Shown: positions 8,157 through 15,981 of the stretch, one piece after another
Layout of the letters: each line of letters opens with the position of its first letter
How positions within the stretch are numbered: the stretch's first letter is position 1
Source: Saprospiraceae bacterium
Lineage (GTDB): Bacteria; Bacteroidota; Bacteroidia; Chitinophagales; Saprospiraceae
Assembly: GCA_020630735.1 (NCBI GenBank)
Contig: JAHDIP010000004.1
Coordinates: forward strand, 29,579-73,238
DNA length: 43,660 nt
Direction: 5' to 3'
The notes under the pieces: model-generated
What the model was told of the DNA's origin: nothing
Databases searched by the model: none
Seen by the model: the letters and a program-made list of their open reading frames with translations, nothing else
Made by a program: the position numbers and the translations under genes

Positions 8157-9383
8157 TTATACGAGTTGTTGTTTTTTAGAATTTTCTTTTTCGAGATAGT
8201 TATTAACGATTTCCCAAAATTGATCAACTCGTGCTGTCCAAGTATTTAACTGGGCCAGTGCAATACGTTGTTCAACTTTATCTTCCGAATCTTCATTAAT
8301 TGCAGTATCAATTAATTTTAAGAAATCATCATTATTATTTGCTAGATATATTTGCTCTTTGAAGTAACTGATATCTTCTGAAAAATTGGTAGAAACTACA
8401 GGTTTTCCAGCAGACAAGTACTCATTTATTTTTAGTGGATAGATGCTTTTCGTCAATGTATTACAGATAAACGGGATAATACCACAGTCGATATATCGGA
8501 GATATTGAGGGAGTTCTTCGATTCTTTTTCCGCCAGTAAAAATGACATTGGGCATAGCATCAAGCCCTATTTCTTTGCAGGTTGTATTGTTGATGGGGCC
8601 AATCAAAAGCAGTGTTTTGTCTTGGTGCTTTTGGGCAAGTTTTTTTAGCATATGATAATCTATGCGCAATGCATCAAGATTACCAATATAACCAATAACT
8701 TTTCCTTTTACATTTTTCAACTCTTCTGGTCTTGGATAGTCTATTTCAATTGCTTTTTTGAAATTAGAAAGATCCGCTGCATTATTTAGTTTAAAGATGT
8801 TGTTGGTGAATGGTTGTTTCAGTTTGAACAATTCGGAAGATGTAACGAGTGTAATGTCAGCATTTCTGATTGCTTCTTCTTCTTTAATAGTGCCATGTTT
8901 AGCCGTGTAATGATCTTGAGAAATATCATCAACACTGAAGTAGATATTTGCTGCAGGTTTAAGGTGATTAGGTAATTTAGCTGCAAATAAAGGATCGTAA
9001 CAATTAATGTATACGTAATTTTTTATGTCATAGTCTTTGATTGTTTGTTCAATAGATTTTATAACTGCTCGATCATTATATCGAGCAAGTGTATTGTAAA
9101 TATTTCCTTGAGGCAACCAGTTGATTGGTAATGTTAAAGGAGGAATAACTGAAATAAAGTTATCACCTACAGCTTCGTCTTTGTTGTAGCCTGTGTTTAG
9201 CCATCCGTTTGAATGTTTCATCAAATCATTAGCAGTAGCCAAGTCTTTAAAAGAGTAGGGGTGATTGATATAAAAAACCCGATTCTTTTTTGCAAACTCT
9301 TTGGCTAAAGCAATAGAGATAGATGAAAAAGGACTATTCCATCTAAACAAAGCAAATAGTATGATATCACAATTCTCTTGCAT
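8157..9383 (-). CDS. GT-B glycosyltransferase (TuaH-like group 1)
   Basis: A cytoplasmic glycosyltransferase of about 408 residues. The N-terminal domain opens with CDIILFALFRWNSPFSSISI; the C-terminal nucleotide-sugar domain begins at GKVIGYIGNLDALRIDYHML and contains LLLIGPINN and the family signature PLKINEYLSAGKPVVST, whose Glu contacts the donor in GT4-type enzymes. The layout resembles TuaH-type transferases. The frame can also start at TTG 9395, directly abutting the methyltransferase stop; I prefer the ATG at 9383 because it starts just before the first predicted strand. Donor and acceptor sugars cannot be read from sequence. Its operon place, between the methyltransferase and the polymerases, points to repeat-unit assembly on the lipid carrier. 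Confidence 0.88.
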   Translation of the reverse strand: MQENCDIILFALFRWNSPFSSISIALAKEFAKKNRVFYINHPYSFKDLATANDLMKHSNGWLNTGYNKDEAVGDNFISVIPPLTLPINWLPQGNIYNTLARYNDRAVIKSIEQTIKDYDIKNYVYINCYDPLFAAKLPNHLKPAANIYFSVDDISQDHYTAKHGTIKEEEAIRNADITLVTSSELFKLKQPFTNNIFKLNNAADLSNFKKAIEIDYPRPEELKNVKGKVIGYIGNLDALRIDYHMLKKLAQKHQDKTLLLIGPINNTTCKEIGLDAMPNVIFTGGKRIEELPQYLRYIDCGIIPFICNTLTKSIYPLKINEYLSAGKPVVSTNFSEDISYFKEQIYLANNNDDFLKLIDTAINEDSEDKVEQRIALAQLNTWTARVDQFWEIVNNYLEKENSKKQQLV

Positions 9384-9395
9384 TATATCGTTCAA

Positions 9396-10205
9396 TTATT
9401 TAGCAGAACCATTCATGTGTTGCTTACCATTAGCTCTTTTTAACATCACAAATTCTTTGGTAACAAAAAAGTCTAAAGGAAAAAAGTTGATGTTACGATC
9501 TTTAAGAGCTGAAACATTATTCAGAAAACAATGACTCTTACGATAGTCTACTTGGAGATTACAATCACTTATAATATCCATTAGCTTATTATGCGTAAGT
9601 TTGTTTAATCCTTTGTATGCCTCTAGCAAATCAGTTTCTCTATCGCCAATAATTTCTTGATTATTTTTTTCAATCAGTTTGTATAAGATACCTTGTGGTA
9701 AAAACTGACACCAAGGAATTTTGACAACATGAGTTACATGCGATGCATACGGACTACGCCATGGTGGATACGTTATAAAAATAACGCCATTCGGATTTAA
9801 ACAATTGCTAAGTTGTGAGAGTATTTTTTTCAAAATAGGCAGCGGAATATGTTCAGCTACGTCATTCAAAAATACACAATCATACTTTTCGGTTAGTGGA
9901 GTTTCCAATACATCTCGACGTTCAAAAGTAATATTGTTAGCTCCATGCTTTTCTTTGAGGTGCTGGGCTATTTGGATGTGATTTGAGTCGATATCAAGTG
10001 CATGAACTTTGCAGTCCCATGTACGTGCATACCAAAGACTCATACCTCCCATACCACAGCCAAAGTCTAATACTTTTTTGCCTTCAAGATCAAATAATGC
10101 TCTAATTATTTGCTTATCAACTCTTAAATGAGGTGCTTCGTCATTTCTAAAGTTGTCTTCAGCATAGGCAACCCCCTCCTTAAATTGCGCCTGTGTCATA
10201 ATCAT
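9396..10205 (-). CDS. Class I SAM-dependent methyltransferase
   Basis: A 269-residue Rossmann-fold methyltransferase. Motif I is visible as VLDFGCGMGGMS, followed by the acidic end of strand 2 (HALDID) that binds the SAM ribose, and by CVFLNDVAEHIPLPILKKIL in the region of motif II/III. Such enzymes in polysaccharide loci methylate sugar hydroxyls or cap the growing chain. The ATG overlaps the stop codon of the upstream flippase gene in an ATGA, a classic translational-coupling arrangement. A second ATG lies two codons further in. Overall it is slightly longer than a minimal methyltransferase, the extra C-terminal part being of unknown role. Confidence 0.88.
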   Translation of the reverse strand: MIMTQAQFKEGVAYAEDNFRNDEAPHLRVDKQIIRALFDLEGKKVLDFGCGMGGMSLWYARTWDCKVHALDIDSNHIQIAQHLKEKHGANNITFERRDVLETPLTEKYDCVFLNDVAEHIPLPILKKILSQLSNCLNPNGVIFITYPPWRSPYASHVTHVVKIPWCQFLPQGILYKLIEKNNQEIIGDRETDLLEAYKGLNKLTHNKLMDIISDCNLQVDYRKSHCFLNNVSALKDRNINFFPLDFFVTKEFVMLKRANGKQHMNGSAK

Positions 10206-11575
10206 TTTATTAAGTATTTAGCTTTTACATTAATTAGTTTAGCTTTTAAAAAATTATAGGTCATACTATAGCCTTGTTTATAAAAGTCAAGGATATAATA
10301 AAAAGCGTTATACGCTTTTATACCAAGCATTTTATAAAGTACGTATTGGTGAAGAGCAAAAGTAATTATGTAAGTTGTAATAGTACCATAAGCAGCACCG
10401 ATCAAGCCGTATTCAGTTATAAATAAATAGTTAAATACGACATTAAGAATTGTACCGAGTATAGTAAAATAAAAATTGATCTTTGGTTTTCCTATCGAAT
10501 CTAGTATAGTACCAAATTGTGTAGCAAAAGGAATAAAAAGACCATAGAAAATTGTCAGTTGTAAAATAGGAACTGTATCAAGATATTTGTCACCTCCTAA
10601 TATTCGAATAAAAAATTCTGGAAAAACAAAAATAAATAGGATAAACGGAATCACTAATGCAAGTATAGCTCCTACCGACTTTTCATATAGCAAGCCTACA
10701 GAACCTTTTCCTTCAGCCGCCATCTGACGGGCGCTCTGTGGAAAAACAATAGCTGCGACAGAAAAAGTAGGAACTTCTGATAGATTTGTAATACGAACTG
10801 CCAATTCGTAAATTGCTACTGGGGCTGTACCTACCAATGATCCAATCATCATTTTATCTATGCTTTTGTACAACATGGCATTCAGGTTGGTACCAAAAAC
10901 ATATTTTCCAAAATTAAAAAGTTTAGCGACCCATTGCCAATCAATGACTTTACTAAACTGCAAATATTTACGAGCAAATATATAACTAACTAAACCTCCA
11001 ACAATCGCTGTTAGAATTTGAAAAATGGCAAGGTTTACCAGAGAAAGATGTTGATTCGAGAGATAATAGTAAAGCACATATGCAAAGAATAAACCTTTAC
11101 TAAAAAAAGTGCTAAAGAAAATACCTCTAAAATCAAGGTTTGCTTGTTGGATAAAATTACATTGGTAAAATGGGATTAAAAGAATAGTCGTAAAAATATA
11201 AATGATAAGCATAGTACTGAGTTCTTCCGAACTCCAAAGCCAACCAAAAAATTGCGACCCTGCTAATAATCCAATAACACAAAAAGCAGTAATGATAAAA
11301 TTAAGCAAAAAAGATGCGGTAATAATTTTACCATATTCTTGATCCTTCTTACTCGTCGTCAAGAACTTTACTAATGCATTTTGTTGTAATCCTACTCTAG
11401 ATACTTCCAATAAAGAAGTTACTGTAAGGAATAATACCCAAGTACCATACTCTTCTTTTGTGAAGGTTCTCAACAATAAGATGAGACTCCCAAAACCAAA
11501 AAATAAAACCGAAAGTCTTTCACTAATCGTGTAGAATCCCGACTTTAACCAGTATGATTGTTCTTTAGATGCCAT
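10202..11575 (-). CDS. Wzx-type oligosaccharide flippase (MOP/PST family)
   Basis: A 457-residue membrane protein with about twelve to fourteen transmembrane helices and little soluble sequence. It has the features of polysaccharide-transport flippases: an early helix pair with FGFGSLILLLRTFTKEEYG, the mid-protein LNAMLYKSIDKMMIGSLVG, and GLIGAAYGTITTYI near the end. It would flip lipid-linked repeat units to the periplasmic face for the Wzy-type proteins encoded downstream. Its stop overlaps the methyltransferase start by 4 nt. Upstream a 119-nt gap separates it from the Wzz-like gene and carries an unusual hairpin with a run of eight Gs. Confidence 0.9.
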   Translation of the reverse strand: MASKEQSYWLKSGFYTISERLSVLFFGFGSLILLLRTFTKEEYGTWVLFLTVTSLLEVSRVGLQQNALVKFLTTSKKDQEYGKIITASFLLNFIITAFCVIGLLAGSQFFGWLWSSEELSTMLIIYIFTTILLIPFYQCNFIQQANLDFRGIFFSTFFSKGLFFAYVLYYYLSNQHLSLVNLAIFQILTAIVGGLVSYIFARKYLQFSKVIDWQWVAKLFNFGKYVFGTNLNAMLYKSIDKMMIGSLVGTAPVAIYELAVRITNLSEVPTFSVAAIVFPQSARQMAAEGKGSVGLLYEKSVGAILALVIPFILFIFVFPEFFIRILGGDKYLDTVPILQLTIFYGLFIPFATQFGTILDSIGKPKINFYFTILGTILNVVFNYLFITEYGLIGAAYGTITTYIITFALHQYVLYKMLGIKAYNAFYYILDFYKQGYSMTYNFLKAKLINVKAKYLIK

Positions 11576-11637
11576 TATGGTGTTTAATCAATTCAATTTA
11601 ATTGCTCATAGTATGGGGTGTTTTCATTTTTTAGTTT

Positions 11638-11677
11638 GAGTACATGTATACTAGGGGGGGGACAAATATACGTACTC
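11638..11677. repeat. Inverted repeat with G8 homopolymer in its loop
   Basis: GAGTACATGTATA (11638-11650) pairs with TATACGTACTC (11667-11677), giving 6 + 5 bp with a 2-nt bulge. The loop includes eight consecutive Gs (11654-11661), which read as Cs in the - strand transcript. It lies in the gap between the Wzz-like gene and the flippase gene and is striking in such AT-rich DNA. Confidence 0.55.
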
Positions 11678-11694
11678 TAAACTTGGAAATAATA

Positions 11695-13980
11695 TCAATT
11701 CATATTCTTCAAATCAACTTTGTTAAGTATTCCTCCCATAAACTTATTACCTAAGCTACGTAGGTAGTTTAAGGAACTTTGGTCGGCACTTCCGATCTTT
11801 GAATCAGCAGAAAAAACAGCAATTACTTTATCCACAAAATCAGTCAATTCTTTTGTGTCAGTATATTTGTTCATCGGTGCAGATTCTAAGAAAATGTAAT
11901 CATATGTTTGTTCAAGGTCTTCAATAAATTTGTTGAAATTTTTATCAGCAAAGATTTCAGAAGGGGAGTTGGTCGTACCTCTATTGCCAATAATGTCAAC
12001 TTCGTCAACATCAAAGTAAGTGTTCATGCTTTGCGATACAAAATTATCATCCAAGCTATTTTCGCCTAATAATTTTGTGTGTAGTAGATTGTCTGCCATT
12101 CCTCTCTTCGACATTTGAGTCAAAGAATTGTTTTTGAAATTCGTATCTATTAGTAGTATTTTTTTATTTTTCATTACAAGTGAATAGGCTAGGGCAACGA
12201 TTAAAAACGTTTTACCTTCATCTTCTTTTGTACTTGTAAATAAGAATGTTTTCGAACCAGAAGATTCTAAAGTATGTCTTAGATTTCGAAGTAATTCTTT
12301 AAACGTTTCTTCCTTTTTGGTACCATCATTATTTGCAAAAAGACGGTTTAAGTCAAAATTCTTTTTATTCACCTCATTTAGTGAACCCAATAAATTTACG
12401 TTTGTAAATTTAGAAAACTGGAAAGGAGAATTAAGACTCGTATCTAAAAAGGATAATAAGAAAATAAGTACCACACAGAGCGATGCACTAACAATACCTG
12501 CAAAAATAGAAAGCAAAGCTTTGTTTGAAGGTTCAGGCTTTTCTGCTACTTGTGGTTCTTCGATTATTTCTAAAGGAGTAATGGTTCCAATGGCAACTGA
12601 ACGTACTTTTTCAAGTTGTTGATTAGCCATTAAGTATTCTCCTTTAGCAACTTCAATTTCTTGTTCGAGGTTACGAATAAATGCATCATCAGATACTAAA
12701 CTAGAAGCTCTATTACGTAGACGTTCTAACTCAGCTTCAACAGATGTTACACTCTCTTCAGCTAATGATAAATCAAGTTCTACCTGAATTCGTTTACTCT
12801 TGAGATCACGTTTAGTAGTACGGATATCTCTATCAGCATCTTTTTGATCTTGCTTATCTTCTATTTCGCCATATTCGTCACCCAATCGTTCGATCTGATA
12901 TTCTAATTCTTTTTTAGTTAAGTCTATATTAGACTGTATCTTCTTTTTTTCTTTTCGACTAGTCGAAGCAATTAGGTCTTCCTGTAAACTCGATAAACGA
13001 GCCTTTAGGTTGATAATGGCTGTATTTGTTAAGACAGAACGAGTGGTATTTTCAGCATTTGCTTGACTTTCATTTTCATTTTCAGCCAAGTAGCCATCCA
13101 AACGTTGAAGCTGACCTTTTAGAGAAGGAATTTTTCGTCTAGCATCTTGTCGTTCTGATTCAAGTTCTTTTATCTGTCTTACGATAGACTGACGTTGTGC
13201 AGTCAAATCGACTAGATTTTTATTCTGACGATAACCATTTAGTTCAGCAAGTTTACGTTCAAAAATTGCTTTCTTTTTACTCGTTTGGTCGTTTATCAGT
13301 GAAAGTTTAGTATTATCTTCTTCTCCTTGTAGCAATTCGTAATAACTAAGAAAGGTTGTACAGAAATTCTTAACAGCAAAGTAAGATAACTTCGGATCAT
13401 TGGAAGTATATTCGATACTTAATAAATCGGTATCACCCATTTTTTCAACAACAAGGTTTTTGCGAAGTGCTTCATCGTCGTAGCCGTAAGCTTTGGCTAC
13501 TTTTTTAAACATGAGGCTTAGTTTAGGATCTTCGATAGTTCCCTTAAGAGAATCCAATTTTACATCCATTATATTGACTAGTTCTTGGTATTCTTCAAAG
13601 GTATAATCCAAACGATCTTCCTCATCGATTTTTTCTTCATCCAAGACAGTATAAGGATCATAAGTACCATCCAAATTTGCCCGTAGATCATTAAGCAACA
13701 GATGATAGCTCAAAAAACGAATACTAGTTCTTGATTGAATAAAGTTGATAAGGTTGTTTTGACTCGTCTCGATTAAGACTTTTTGGATAAAAGGGTTGTT
13801 ATCTCTATTCATATTTACCCCTTTGTAGTCAATGATACCCGTAGACATAATTGCATTAGACTTGTAGGTGTCTTTTTGCATATCTACAAAAATGTAAGTT
13901 GCCACGATGGCAGTAAGCATCGCTAATAAGATAAGCCACTTACGTCTTAACAGTATGTTTAATAAGTATTGTAAATCCAT
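11695..13980 (-). CDS. Wzz/Wzc-like polysaccharide chain-length protein with degenerate BY-kinase domain
   Basis: A 761-residue inner-membrane protein. Two transmembrane helices (about residues 14-31 and 490-515) bracket a large periplasmic part full of charged heptads, clearly long coiled coils. The cytoplasmic C-terminal domain is a P-loop ATPase of the bacterial tyrosine-kinase/ParA type: Walker A STKEDEGKT with K590, and a Walker A-prime-like LLIDTNFKNN. The Walker B segment reads IFLESAP, so the usual Asp is Glu at E699. The Tyr-rich tail that Wzc enzymes autophosphorylate is absent; the protein ends in LKNMN. It would therefore regulate chain length or export, with uncertain kinase activity. 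It is the first gene of the - strand operon, with a consensus promoter about 120 nt upstream. Confidence 0.88.
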   Translation of the reverse strand: MDLQYLLNILLRRKWLILLAMLTAIVATYIFVDMQKDTYKSNAIMSTGIIDYKGVNMNRDNNPFIQKVLIETSQNNLINFIQSRTSIRFLSYHLLLNDLRANLDGTYDPYTVLDEEKIDEEDRLDYTFEEYQELVNIMDVKLDSLKGTIEDPKLSLMFKKVAKAYGYDDEALRKNLVVEKMGDTDLLSIEYTSNDPKLSYFAVKNFCTTFLSYYELLQGEEDNTKLSLINDQTSKKKAIFERKLAELNGYRQNKNLVDLTAQRQSIVRQIKELESERQDARRKIPSLKGQLQRLDGYLAENENESQANAENTTRSVLTNTAIINLKARLSSLQEDLIASTSRKEKKKIQSNIDLTKKELEYQIERLGDEYGEIEDKQDQKDADRDIRTTKRDLKSKRIQVELDLSLAEESVTSVEAELERLRNRASSLVSDDAFIRNLEQEIEVAKGEYLMANQQLEKVRSVAIGTITPLEIIEEPQVAEKPEPSNKALLSIFAGIVSASLCVVLIFLLSFLDTSLNSPFQFSKFTNVNLLGSLNEVNKKNFDLNRLFANNDGTKKEETFKELLRNLRHTLESSGSKTFLFTSTKEDEGKTFLIVALAYSLVMKNKKILLIDTNFKNNSLTQMSKRGMADNLLHTKLLGENSLDDNFVSQSMNTYFDVDEVDIIGNRGTTNSPSEIFADKNFNKFIEDLEQTYDYIFLESAPMNKYTDTKELTDFVDKVIAVFSADSKIGSADQSSLNYLRSLGNKFMGGILNKVDLKNMN

Positions 13981-14392
13981 CTTCTAGATGATTTGTGTTT
14001 GTTTTCTCAAATTAAATACGAAGCAGTTTTCGGGAAAGCTGAGTATGTTAAATATGATTGAAGGTGCCTATTTGATTTTTAGAGTAGAAAATTCCTACAA
14101 AATTAAGGCTAATTAACGACAATATCAAGAAATATAGGACTTATTAAGGCTTTATTTAAAGTATAAATTATCCTTATTGCTTGTATTTTGCTCGACTTCC
14201 AGAATGACTTTTTCGAAATGATAAAATGGAGAGAAACAATCTTTTTTGATCCTCAATTCTATAGTGTTTGAACGATATCATATTTAATGCAAAAAGAACT
14301 AAATATGACAATTATATGAAATTTGTCCATGCAAATTTTACTACGTTGGTTACTTCAACTATTGTTCCAAACATTGATATATTTAACACTAA
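13981..14392. other. Intergenic region between divergent Wzz-like and PPOX-like genes
   Basis: This 412-bp divergent spacer holds no open frame of note. On the - strand it contains the promoter-like pair described separately. For the + strand gene I find only a near miss, TAGTGTTTG at about 14262-14270 with one extra spacer base. No hairpin with a T-tract and no repeat was found. Confidence 0.5.
14098..14128 (-). promoter_or_regulatory. Bacteroidota-type promoter for the polysaccharide operon
   Basis: On the - strand, TTG (14128-14126), 20 nt, then TAATTTTG (14105-14098), matching TTG/TAnnTTTG with the same 20-nt spacing as the promoter of the TolC-like gene. The first start codon is 117 nt downstream, leaving a moderately long leader. 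Confidence 0.5.
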
Positions 14393-15709
14393 ATGCGATA
14401 TAAAATAAAAGAACTTAGTTTTCTGGGGAAACCACTCCAAAAAAATACCCAATATGTGGTAATTGGCGGCGGAATTGCTGGATTAATGCTTGGATTTTTT
14501 TTGAAAAAAAATAATGTAAAATTTAAGCTTATTGAGCAAAATAATACACTGGGAGGACTCCTGAAAAGTCATCATAGTGACTTCGGTTTGGCTGAACAAG
14601 CTGCTAATGGCTTTATTTGGTGCGCAGAAATGCAAGAAATATGTGACGATTTGGGTCTTAAAATCGCTTTGCCGAGGCAAATTTCAAAGGCACGATATCT
14701 TGTCAGAAACCGACAATTGAAAAAATTTCCACTTACAGCGTTAGAAACCATCAAAATGGTTGGAAAAATGATGCTGCCTCATCCTCCAACTGAAACTATT
14801 GCAGATTTTGGAGAACAATATTTCGGAAAAGCATTTAGCCAACAACTGCTTGAGCCTGCATTTGCAGGGATTTATGGAGCTGATATCCGCAATTTAAGCT
14901 TCCCAGGGGCATTATCAACTTTAGCTAATATCTTGAATAAGAGTAGTTTACTACCATTAGCCATGATGAAAATGCGTTTTAACGCCAAAAAGAATCCAAA
15001 TACCTCTAAAAAGAGACAAACTTCTGGAACTCATGGTTTTACGAATGGAATGTCTGAGTTTGTCGAGGCATTAGCCAAGTATCTTAAAGACGATATTGAG
15101 CTAAATGTTGATGGCAGAAGCCTAAAAGATACGAAGGAGAACCTAATTATTACAACTCCAGCCTATGTGGCTAGTGATTTTTTTGAAGGAGAGACTAAAA
15201 ACATTCTTCAAAAGGTACGGTATACGCCAATTATAACTACGACGCTTTTCTTTAATCGCAGCGCTTTGGGGCAATTTAAAGATGGTTTTGGCTGTTTAAT
15301 ACCTAGAAATGAAAACTTGCAAATACTTGGTGTATTATTCAATTCTTGTATATTTGATCATCGAGTTAAAGATGAGACGATTGTTAGTCTTACCTGTATT
15401 ATGAGGGATGATTCCGAAAATCTGTCATTATTGCAACAACTTGACCTAGATATTAAAAATCTATTAGTTAAAGAATTAGATATATTGTTCGATATTTCTG
15501 AAAAACCGCTATATTATCATATTTTTAGGTGGGAAAAAGGCATTCCATTATATTCACCTACTCTGTACAAATCTTGGTTTGAGTTAGATGACTTATTGAA
15601 TACCAATTATCCTAATCGGAATCTTTTCGGAAATTATACAGGACAGATTTCCATAAGAGGAATGAGTCAATCAGCGTGCAAAGCAGTTTCGAGTATTGGA
15701 ACTTTTTAA
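14393..15709 (+). CDS. FAD-dependent protoporphyrinogen-oxidase-like amine oxidase family protein
   Basis: A 438-residue flavoprotein. The dinucleotide-binding motif is GGGIAGLMLG (from G25), followed by the acidic strand end KLIEQNNTLGGLL, which binds the FAD ribose. The central segment LEPAFAGIYGADIRNLSF is very close to the conserved region of HemY-type protoporphyrinogen oxidases. The C-terminus carries GNYTGQISIRGMSQSACKA, the second FAD-contacting motif. Related flavoproteins include UDP-galactopyranose mutase and phytoene desaturase-like enzymes. Because it sits next to a polysaccharide locus rather than haem genes, I do not assign hemG/hemY with certainty. The gene stands alone on the + strand, divergent from the Wzz-like operon. 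Confidence 0.78.
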   Translation: MRYKIKELSFLGKPLQKNTQYVVIGGGIAGLMLGFFLKKNNVKFKLIEQNNTLGGLLKSHHSDFGLAEQAANGFIWCAEMQEICDDLGLKIALPRQISKARYLVRNRQLKKFPLTALETIKMVGKMMLPHPPTETIADFGEQYFGKAFSQQLLEPAFAGIYGADIRNLSFPGALSTLANILNKSSLLPLAMMKMRFNAKKNPNTSKKRQTSGTHGFTNGMSEFVEALAKYLKDDIELNVDGRSLKDTKENLIITTPAYVASDFFEGETKNILQKVRYTPIITTTLFFNRSALGQFKDGFGCLIPRNENLQILGVLFNSCIFDHRVKDETIVSLTCIMRDDSENLSLLQQLDLDIKNLLVKELDILFDISEKPLYYHIFRWEKGIPLYSPTLYKSWFELDDLLNTNYPNRNLFGNYTGQISIRGMSQSACKAVSSIGTF

Positions 15710-15780
15710 TTAAAAAATAGTTTAATAGATATATCACAGCAAATTATACGATCGAACTTTTCATTTGTACTTTAATATTG

Positions 15781-15816
15781 ACTAAGTAACGATCAAATAA
15801 TAACTACCACATTTTG
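15781..15816 (+). repeat. Interspersed 36-bp repeat, copy A
   Basis: The stretch starting ACTAAGTAACGA and ending ACATTTTG matches 39219-39254 at 29 of 36 positions. Both copies are intergenic on the + strand, after the stop codon of a + strand gene. No coding content. Confidence 0.4.
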
Positions 15817-15981
15817 CTTATGATCTTATGTTCCTATACTTCTTCAAAAAGCCTTGAAGACCATCTGGTTTTCGTATTTATAGAATTTAGGTGTTAATAA
15901 TGTTTGTTATCTGAAAACCAATACCTTATAGCTTGATTTCGTGAACTAATCCTAAAAACCTTCGATCAACAAATTATCGTT

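Noticed and set aside
14262-14270. TAGTGTTTG as a promoter for the PPOX-like gene.
   Set aside because: It has three bases instead of two between TA and TTTG, and no correctly placed TTG; too weak to list.
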